This document shows positions 1 to 64,000 of a DNA stretch of 64,000 nucleotides, in pieces. The notes beneath the pieces were generated by a model. The model ran no database searches. It was not told the DNA's origin and worked only from the letters and a program-made list of their open reading frames with translations. Origin of the DNA: Amorphochlora amoebiformis (Eukaryota; Cercozoa; Chlorarachniophyceae); assembly GCA_054601695.1 (NCBI GenBank), contig BAAHQB010000055.1:841269-905268 (forward strand). The letters are read 5' to 3'. The first letter of the stretch is position 1. Every line of letters begins with the position of its first letter. Position numbers and translations under genes: made by a program.

Positions 1-45
<45 letters not shown>

Positions 46-47
46 AG

Positions 48-16042
<15,995 letters not shown>

Positions 16043-16878
16043 TTCTACAGGTTAATTAGCTAGGTGCCCGACTTTTTAGATAAATCTCTATTAGCAGTCG
16101 TTATTTTCTAGAGTACGGATTACTAGCGGTATTAAGATGCTTTTTTGTACGGCGCCGGCATCATTGGATGAGCTCAGTGAATTCGATTAGTGATTTAGTA
16201 TTCATATCATGATCTTAAATTAATAGTTAATTCAATGAATCTAGCGAATATGTATATATGTGTATATCCGAGTGAAGATCTATATATAGGAACTTACAGT
16301 AGTATGCCATACATGTCTAGCATGTGTGCATGACTCATGCATGATCAAAAAGCTAGAAAAGTTCGAATATTTACAAGATTTGCACTAAAGTTGTGTTGTA
16401 AACTTTGCTCAATGTCTAGAGTGTACTTATGCTAGGAACTGGAGACGGTAAAGCCATGATCATACTAGTTGTCTTGTAGATATTGCTAGACATATACATA
16501 TATATATATATATGTAAATAAATGTATACTAGATATACATAAAAATATATATACTATGGTAGAGTAGGAAAACATTGTTACAACTGAATTCGAAATTTTT
16601 CTTTTAGAGTATGTAATTTGACCGTGACTAACTAGCACTACACTAGTACAACTACGTACTCGTACATATGTAATACATCTAGCCTAGTGACATTTCCAGA
16701 TGTCACTCTCATCAATAAAACATTCTAAATCCAGTGAATCCTACGATCTGGTTATCGAGACATGCCAGCAACTTGCAGACAAGGAGAAGGTTCTGGGAAT
16801 CTCCTGACAATTCTACACGTGTCCACGCAAACTTGGCACGTGTCCTCTCTGGCTTTGTGAGTACTCACATGTGCTTTA
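16043..16878. other. Intergenic region between convergent genes A and B
   Basis: About 830 bases of AT-rich, mostly non-repetitive sequence between the stop codons of A and B. It should hold both 3' UTRs. Two CACGTG palindromes (16816, 16837) lie just past the stop of gene B. An apparent 72-codon reading frame from 16734 overlaps the last exon of gene B antisense and is not believed. Confidence 0.7.
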
Positions 16879-37271
<20,393 letters not shown>

Positions 37272-37485
37272 GAGTCTCTATTAGACGTCAGGTGTCATAC
37301 ATCGTGCCCAAATATGTATCAACACTTGTACATAGTTCCAGTTTACGGTTCACAGAGACGTATAAACCCACCAACCTTGGGCAAGCACAGACAAGCCCCG
37401 CCAGGACAAGACACGGAAAATTGAAGAATCTCATTTTCAAATCCTCATCACCAACAACAAACGAAAGGAACAAGTCAAACCTCCA
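37272..37485. promoter_or_regulatory. Divergent promoter region between genes C and D
   Basis: The ATG of gene C (37271, minus) and the best ATG of gene D (37486, plus) are only 214 bases apart and point away from each other, so both promoters and both 5' leaders must fit here. The segment has no TA microsatellite and is more balanced in base composition than its surroundings. No TATA box or other motif is convincing. Inference from layout only. Confidence 0.5.
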
Positions 37486-38679
37486 ATGGGGAGTGATTCA
37501 AGCCAATTTCGAGGGGATGGGGACGGTGTAATAGGCCCCTTGGACCCCCAGAGCTCGCCATTTCGAGTGACGAGTGGCGGTGCAGACATTGTGGATTTTA
37601 TTAGCCAGTTACTACCCGATACTATCGGCAGGTGACAATCTTGTCCGCGTAGACAATTACTACTGGCCGGGGTTCCACACTGACCATGGCGGAAAAGACC
37701 GGTAAATCCTGAGATTGTATAAATTATTCTCCTTGGCATAGCCAGCGTGTACTAGAGCCCTAAAATTTTGCATTTTGAGTAGAATACGAGGCGGTCGAGG
37801 ACTGTTTCGACTGAGACAAAGAGGGAGACGACTTTGATTCCCTCGTAGAGGAGGGAAAAGTCGACTCCCAAGAACTAGGTGACCCAACCGCGAAACCTAG
37901 GAAATCTCAAGATCCTCAGGGGGTTTGTGTTGCGATATGTACTCTCCTAACTGCGATTCCCGCCCTTGTGGGAAGCTGATGTTGGCCTATACTGGTGAGT
38001 TTACATGCCTCGAAATCTCCGGATGCCTACAGGCGTTTGACGTATATTATCTGTTTAGGTCGGAGCGATGTTTGCGGTGGCATCAAACAATGTTCCGTCC
38101 ACGCTGGTCGATTTCTTCCACGGGATTCAGGTAAATGCTAATTATGGAAAGTGTACGTGTTTAACCAGGCTTTCCTCAGGTGGCAATTACCTTTGCTCTG
38201 ATGACCAATGTCGTTCAATTTGCTTGGTGGACGCGGAAGAAGAAGACTAGACTCACCCACTGCAAGAAGTATGGGCCGGTGTATTTGCTGATGCTCTCGA
38301 CGTGTCTTGTTATGGTAAGAATCCAGAATGAGTGTGCAGACATCAATGCGTTGATCTCAGTATTCTTGTCCTCTCAGGTTCAACCAACGAGCATGCTCGT
38401 CATTAGCTCCTTCGGTACCCAAAACTTCTTCTTCGATGGGGGATCCAACACAAATGCCTTGGTCCCTAACACTACTACGGGCTGGCTGATACAGGTCAGA
38501 CCACAGTAGATTCCCAAGTGTCAATCCTGATGTCGACATGATCCATCTTGCAATATCAGGTATTCTGTACCTATCTTGGCTACGTTACCCTTTTCATCGG
38601 TGTCTTTTGGACCACTAGTCTGCACGTTAAGATCGCTAAAAAGTGGGCGGAGATTAGAACGGGGGTGGCAAAGAGATAG
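37486..38679 (+). CDS. Gene D: small multi-pass membrane protein, conserved-looking, function unknown
   Basis: Secure exons: 38059-38130 (VGAMFAVASNNVPSTL and on), 38180-38314, 38378-38494, 38560-38679 ending in TAG. All are phase 0 with GTAAAT, GTAAGA and GTCAGA donors and CAG acceptors. Helices: GAMFAVA region, VAITFALMTNVVQFAWW (then TRKKK), VYLLMLSTCLVM running into MLVISSF, and VFCTYLGYVTLFIGVFWTT, ending in basic LHVKIAKKW. The loop FGTQNFFFDGGSNTNALVP then NTTTGWLIQ looks like the core of an uncharacterised membrane family I associate with marine protists (from memory, weak). The 5' part is less certain: ATG 37486 with Gly/Ser-rich start, a possible exon 37632-37701 (DNLVRVDNYYWPGFHTDHGG) and exon 37920-37967 (GVCVAICTLLTAIPAL) that supplies helix 1; the phase between the last two needs a missing micro-exon. 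Introns are 50 to 90 bases and free of TA repeats. Divergent from gene C. Confidence 0.82.
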
Positions 38680-38696
38680 AATGGGGCGATAACATG

Positions 38697-38757
38697 GTGA
38701 GTGATTCTTTTCAATAATTGTACATTGCACAGTTACATAATATATATAAATATAATC

Positions 38758-38823
<66 letters not shown>

Positions 38824-38833
38824 AATATATATA

Positions 38834-38905
<72 letters not shown>

Positions 38906-38915
38906 AACACACGAG

Positions 38916-38981
<66 letters not shown>

Positions 38982-39131
38982 CATATTATATATAATATAT
39001 ATATATATGTTATTCATACATATATTAGGCACATATAGTTTATTCTTAATACAACATCCTTTGGCTTAGCCCCGCCCTCCCTTATTCCCCACCCTCATCT
39101 TCCAACCCCTTCTAACACTCTTGAATTCTAG
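38697..39131 (+). other. Probable 3'-UTR intron of gene D containing TA repeats
   Basis: Seventeen bases after the TAG of gene D lies a strong donor, ATG then GTGAGTG at 38697. The following 430 bases are mostly (TA)n, then a pyrimidine-rich stretch (39060-39125) ends in TTCTAG at 39131. The layout matches an intron placed after the stop codon. If so, the 3' UTR continues at 39132 with GGGGTGGTTTCGATTGCGG. Confidence 0.5.
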
Positions 39132-39716
39132 GGGGTGGTTTCGATTGCGGAAAACACGTGCAACATGATGGACTGAAGCAAAACCCTATTCAGGGGGCTT
39201 CAGCCCGGATATATATTACTGCATGTCGTGCTGGCCGTTGTCGAGGGTGATGTGTGTAGAGGTGGCAGCACAGTTCATTGATAGTGATGCTTGCCCAATA
39301 AGCTTAGGGTAACGTTTCATTTAACAATGGTGTTTGCTGTTGTATTGTTCATGGTGTAATTCATTGAGATATATACTAGATATACTCACACATATGATTA
39401 TGAGTTCAATCACTGAGCCAGACCCATAGCCACGGGGGCGAGACTCTGATGTGTGTCATGTTATAGATATACATCATGGAATAATTATACAAATCATAGT
39501 ACCAGGTATATGTGTGAATAGTATGATATACATATAAATATATTATATCATCTAGATCATGTATCTGTCACATATGTATTATATATATATATATGTATAT
39601 ATATATGTGTGTATGTATAATGTGTGTGTGTGTGTGTGTTTGTGTATCTAGTGTGTATGTGTGTGCCTTTATCCATCTACAATGACAGTCTACATATATA
39701 GCTAGCTATATATCTA

Positions 39717-39770
<54 letters not shown>

Positions 39771-40127
39771 GTTTGTGTGTGTGCATGTGTGTGTGTCGTA
39801 CAAATATGTGTGGTGTCGTTGTATGTATATAATATTATGTAAATATACACTTAGTACCTAGTACACTGTACACATATATAAATACACTAAATATATGTAT
39901 TATATATATACTCTAGATACTACTATGATATATATATATACAATTTATACACTACTACTATGGTAAATGTGTATTGCAATACATCCATACATACATATAT
40001 AATATACGTATGTATATATGTATATATATATATGTATATATGTGTGTGTGTGTGTGTGTTATATATATACACATATACATTACATATACATATACATACA
40101 CATAAATATATACATACATATATATTA

Positions 40128-40187
<60 letters not shown>

Positions 40188-40299
40188 CATGCCATGATTT
40201 GTATAAATTTATATATGTGTGTGTTGTATATATATATATATAATTACATACATATAAATACATATACATATATACATTTAAATCTATATATATATCATA

Positions 40300-40351
<52 letters not shown>

Positions 40352-40352
40352 T

Positions 40353-40385
<33 letters not shown>

Positions 40386-40427
40386 CATACATATATATAT
40401 TATGTATATTCAATAGTATATATATAT

Positions 40428-40486
<59 letters not shown>

Positions 40487-40579
40487 TATATATATATCTA
40501 TATATATATGAATGTTTTCATGTATATACTAGATAATATTACATATCTATATGCTATGATACATGTATATCATAGTACC

Positions 40580-40641
<62 letters not shown>

Positions 40642-41194
40642 GTACTAGGCTACAATATGTTATCATGATATAGATTCATTATATATATATATATATATAT
40701 GTATATTTATATGTATATATATGTATGTATATATATTATATAATACTAAGTTATATTTATATATATATATATATATATATGTAATATTATATATATATAT
40801 ATGTATAATATATATATATATATATATATACTCTGTCATGATATATATATATATATATCATGATACATATGGCTAATATGATGTAATTGCATCATACACA
40901 TGTATTATACAATATACATATATATATATACATATAATATATATATTGATATATATATATATATATATGTATATAAATATATATCATGATACATCATAGT
41001 ATCATCGGATATATACTATATATATATGCATATATACACACATATATATATATAGATATACTAGTATATTATATATATATATATATATATATCATGATAC
41101 CGTAGGCTGATATATCATAGTACATATATATCATGATATATTTATATATCTTGATACGATGATATATCATAGTACATATATATCATGATATATT

Positions 41195-41308
<114 letters not shown>

Positions 41309-41347
41309 CTGTAGCTAACGAATATATAACATATATATTAGTATATA

Positions 41348-41467
<120 letters not shown>

Positions 41468-41551
41468 TAGATATACCTATATTATACATACATAAATTTA
41501 ATAACATATAAATATATATAATATTACTATATACATACATATATATATATA

Positions 41552-41637
<86 letters not shown>

Positions 41638-41730
41638 TTATATACATGTATATATCATACACCATGATACACATACATACATATACCAAAAAAAATGACA
41701 CAGCCAACCAATCATCAATATCGAACTTGC

Positions 41731-41896
41731 AAAATGCAAAAGAGACACAGCCTTTTCAAACCGGCCACCATGGACAGCCCATCCCATGGGTTGACTGCCC
41801 GAAAATATCATTTATCAAACCCACAGAATGCAAAAAGACAGAGAGCGTTTTTAACCGGCCACCATGGACAGCCCATCCCATGGGTTGACTGCCCGG
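41731..41896 (+). repeat. Tandem duplication of about 92 bases
   Basis: Two copies, 41731-41803 and 41823-41896, share CCGGCCACCATGGACAGCCC then ATCCCATGGGTTGACTGCCCG without change and are weaker on the left. The second copy ends inside the tRNA-like T-arm. Confidence 0.9.
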
Positions 41897-41975
41897 GATT
41901 CGAACCCGGCCTCGTTCGAAAGAAAGTCGACAATTTGTTGTTGCTGTATGCTCTCTTAGTCACATTTCGGCCTTG
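41888..41975 (-). tRNA. Possible tRNA remnant (intact T-arm only)
   Basis: On the minus strand CCGGG-TTCGAAT-CCCGG forms a perfect T-arm with the conserved loop, followed by GCAGTCA. A 5' GACT could pair with AGTC, and TCGA-CTTTCTT-TCGA could be an anticodon arm with loop triplet TTC, but I find no D-stem partner and the acceptor stem has only about four pairs. A degenerate tRNA or tRNA-derived element is more likely than a working tRNA. Confidence 0.3.
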
Positions 41976-42303
41976 TTTGCGGACGAACAGGTTAGCGGGA
42001 ATATGCTTCGACATTTCGCATCGAGGTATTTTATTTGGGGATATTTGGATAATGTTAAGAGTATATTTGGATATGTTAAGATGGAATATATAGATATCTA
42101 TGTTATATACATATATAATTGGATAATAATAACCCAGCATATAGCCAGGATATTATATTTGATTATATTCAGATGTTTTATTCTAGATATCGCTGGCTTG
42201 ATATCCTTCTTACCGATGAATTCAATAATAATTAAATCCTAATTTTTCGCCCCAACTCCGCACCCACACGGCCCGAAGCTGCCCGAGGAGCTTACTAGCA
42301 ATC

Positions 42304-42854
42304 ATGTCGCAAAAAAAGAAAGTTATGACGCAGCCGATCGTAAGTAACACAATATATAGAACTCCATCCAAAAATATGGGGGTGAAACGTTCACTTTCAG
42401 GCTGATTTTTTGTGTTTTTCATGATTTTCGATCGACGCGCTTCGCAGAACCAGATCTTTCGGCTGCTGCAAAACGTAAGGAACCCTGTCCTCCACTCTCA
42501 GTGATCGAAATACTCACTCGCGCTTTTCTCAATTCTCAGAAATCGAGGATACAGATTATGTTGTACGAGCAGACGAACATGCGGATTGAGGGCGTGATTA
42601 TTGTGCGTGAAAACCCATTTCCAGTGAAACTGAGCCTGACGTAAATTAAAACCCCCCCTCAGGGTTTCGACGAGTACATGAACCTCGTGTTGGACAATGC
42701 TGAGGAGCTGGATATGAAGAGAAAGCAACGCAAGTCGCTCGGTAAGGATTAATTCCAAATCAGCTGATTGTGATGTCTAAACATGTGTTTACCAGGGCGT
42801 ATTTTACTAAAGGGAGACAATATTACTCTCTTGATGAACGTTGGTGGGAAGTAA
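42304..42854 (+). CDS. SNRPE: Gene E: small nuclear ribonucleoprotein E (Sm E), core spliceosomal protein
   Basis: Five exons: 42304-42339, 42448-42474, 42540-42602, 42663-42741, 42796-42854. They give 87 residues and TAA with every phase matching. The protein reads [57 protein letters not shown], then [17 protein letters not shown] and [12 protein letters not shown]. Both Sm motifs are present: Sm1 ([20 protein letters not shown] with [14 protein letters not shown]) and Sm2 ([14 protein letters not shown]). Sm E joins D1, D2, D3, B, F and G in the heptameric ring on U1, U2, U4 and U5 snRNAs. Length is close to the usual 90 or so residues. Introns are 54 to 108 bases with standard GTAAGT, GTAAGG and GTGCGT donors and CAG acceptors, and hold no microsatellite. 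It calibrates the local splice rules used for the other genes. Confidence 0.97.
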
Positions 42855-42958
42855 GAGTGCAAGGTAGGGCATCTGGCCGACTGTGTGTGCGTCGCAGGCT
42901 GCGCGAGTGTAAAATTTATCCACGGTGACTTCTGCTGTCCCACATTACAAAATACATG

Positions 42959-42993
<35 letters not shown>

Positions 42994-43202
42994 TTTATTT
43001 AATAGACATTATGTATATTAAGTGTTAGTATTATTGTATTGTACTCAAGCAATCGTATTTGTATGTAATATTACAGTAGATTATATATATATATATATAA
43101 TATATATATATATATTATATTTCATATATGTAATATATATTTTTACATGTGTTTTATATATATATATAAATATATATGTTTATGTATATATATATGTATA
43201 TT

Positions 43203-43289
<87 letters not shown>

Positions 43290-43295
43290 AAATAT

Positions 43296-43340
<45 letters not shown>

Positions 43341-43354
43341 AATATCTAAATATT

Positions 43355-43421
<67 letters not shown>

Positions 43422-43573
43422 TATGTGCATACATCTACTTATATATTATATTTCATATATGTAATATATATTTTTACATGTAGTATACTCCAAATACTGT
43501 TATGCAGTAGATAGTTTACATATCTTCCTTTTTACATTTATACGCATAGAAATGTATATACATATATATAAAT

Positions 43574-43658
<85 letters not shown>

Positions 43659-43710
43659 GTATGTATGTGTATATATATATGTGTATATGTATGTATATTA
43701 TATGTATATG

Positions 43711-43769
<59 letters not shown>

Positions 43770-43807
43770 TTGCATATATATATATATATATATATATGTA
43801 TACTATG

Positions 43808-43880
<73 letters not shown>

Positions 43881-43982
43881 TATTTATATATATAACTAAC
43901 ATATATTAATACCTAAGACTATATCTAGGATATAAAGTATTATGTATCCATATAATAATTATTAAATATTTCCTATATATAC

Positions 43983-44034
<52 letters not shown>

Positions 44035-44616
44035 CAAGCATATACTAGTACATGTACTAGATATATACTAGATATAAGTGTACATCTTCATTCCTACTAT
44101 TCAATTCTATGTTGTTAGTATGATAATTGTAACAATAATTAAGTTGTACAGAAGTATAACTATCCAGTGTATAACTAGTATAGCAAAGCTAACCTCGGCA
44201 TCTACGAGATCTAGAGCCTAGAGAGCCCACAGTAATAGTATATCCTGGTTGGACTTATTCTAGTTATTACGTCACATGTCCTATTTATATATAAGCGTAC
44301 GTATTGGACTTATTACAGTATCAACTTCTTTCTGCACTACCGTCAACTTAGTCTGCATATGAGCAATTCCATTAGTATGCAGTACTAACGGTCATCGCTA
44401 CATTTTATATATATATATACTAATAATAATTATACTTAGATATTAATAATATTAATAACCCGTGTAATAATTGAAATCTAATAATGATTGTCGAAAAATA
44501 CTGTTGCTCCTCTAGATGTACTAGATGTATACCATTAATTCTGACTAAGCGTCCACTTACATTTACGTCTATATATATACTATATATCTAGTATCTTACT
44601 AGTATCTATGTGTATG

Positions 44617-44679
<63 letters not shown>

Positions 44680-44735
44680 CTATAGTAAAAACGAGTAAAT
44701 GTTCCAATGACATACACTCTAATACATTATAATTG
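42855..44735. other. Region between convergent genes E and F
   Basis: Starts with the 3' UTR of gene E, then TA repeats from 42960 to 44030 with a duplicated segment (TTATATTTCATATATGTAAT at 43116 and 43445), then about 700 bases of unique AT-rich sequence up to the stop of gene F. No exon with a good phase was found. Confidence 0.6.
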
Positions 44736-63350
<18,615 letters not shown>

Positions 63351-63354
63351 CTTA

Positions 63355-63386
63355 GAACGAAGGATTATGAAAGAGAGAGAGAGAGT

Positions 63387-63419
<33 letters not shown>

Positions 63420-63561
63420 TGAGAGTGAGAGAGAGAGAGAGTGAGAGAGAGAGAGTGAGAGTGAGAGAGAGAGGGATAAGGGAAAAAATACAACGATATG
63501 GAAGGTAGAGAAGCATATGTATGCAGAATGGATCAAAGAAAGAGAGAGACAGAGAGGAAGA

Positions 63562-63622
<61 letters not shown>

Positions 63623-63803
63623 GGAGATACAGAGAGAGGGAGAGATAGAGGGAGATAGAAAGAAAGAGAGAGGAAGATAAAGAGAAAGAGAGATAGAGAG
63701 AGAGAGATAGAGGGAGATAGAAAGAAAGAGAGAGGGAGATAAAGAGAAAGAGAGATAGAGAGAGATAAAGAGAGGGAGAGATAAAGGTATATATATATAT
63801 ATG

Positions 63804-63857
<54 letters not shown>

Positions 63858-63925
63858 AAGAGAGAGAGAGAGAGATAGGTTAAGAGGAAGAGAGAGAGAT
63901 TAAGATATATGTATGTGTATATATG

Positions 63926-64000
<75 letters not shown>
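63355..64000 (-). repeat. GA/CT tracts at the right edge
   Basis: GAGAGTGAGA and GAGATAGAGG-type repeats at 63365-63475, 63538-63560, 63620-63790, 63858-63905 and 63970-64000, separated by TA runs. They are CT-rich in the sense of gene F, whose upstream exons should lie further right. Confidence 0.9.

Noticed and set aside
41695-42093. A 132-codon plus frame containing CPGFEPGLVRKK
   Set aside because: CPGFEPG is the usual spurious translation of a tRNA T-arm read in reverse; the frame also covers a tandem duplication.

Overview
The window is nuclear DNA of a unicellular eukaryote, most likely a spliceosomal-intron-rich alga or protist. Genes are split into many short exons bounded by GT-AG, the standard genetic code fits all reading frames, and interstitial telomere-type repeats (CCCTAA/TTAGGG) are everywhere. 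About nine tenths is simple sequence: (TA)n throughout, long (GA)n/(CT)n tracts, a TACA tract and CCCTAA arrays. The lineage cannot be fixed from sequence alone; the TTAGGG-type repeat, the membrane-protein families and the intron style suggest a stramenopile, haptophyte or alveolate relative.

The real genes are exon islands of 8 to 226 bases inside that simple sequence. I rebuilt them by hand from splice sites and reading phase. From left to right: gene A (+, 48 to about 16042, 5' end outside the window), a 33-exon multi-pass membrane protein with a Ser/Arg-rich tail; gene B (-, 24935 to 16879), an unrecognised protein with a predicted signal peptide; gene C (-, 37271 to 26231), a complete 16-exon class IV PLP-dependent aminotransferase with a Ser/Lys-repeat insertion; gene D (+, about 37486 to 38679), a small multi-pass membrane protein divergent from gene C; gene E (+, 42304 to 42854), the spliceosomal Sm E protein (SNRPE); and gene F (-, 63350 to 44736, 5' end outside the window), a 22-exon protein with two tandem PH domains. 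A and B converge, E and F converge, C and D diverge from a 214-base promoter region.

Three patterns stand out. First, most TA-rich introns carry 1 to 8 decayed or near-perfect copies of one edge of the neighbouring exon together with its splice site ('exon shadows'), sometimes inverted, sometimes amplified into minisatellites. Second, CCCTAA arrays behave as introns: several introns start exactly with GTAACCC or end in CCTAACAG, CCCTAG or CCCTAATAG, and one 45-base intron is almost pure repeat. Third, these tracts are strand-biased: all seven or so GA/CT tracts and most telomere-type arrays have the pyrimidine-richer strand as the sense strand of the host gene. Genes D and E lack all this inside the gene (short, non-repetitive introns), so intron inflation is gene-specific.

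All functional calls rest on by-eye reading and remembered family features; no database search was run.
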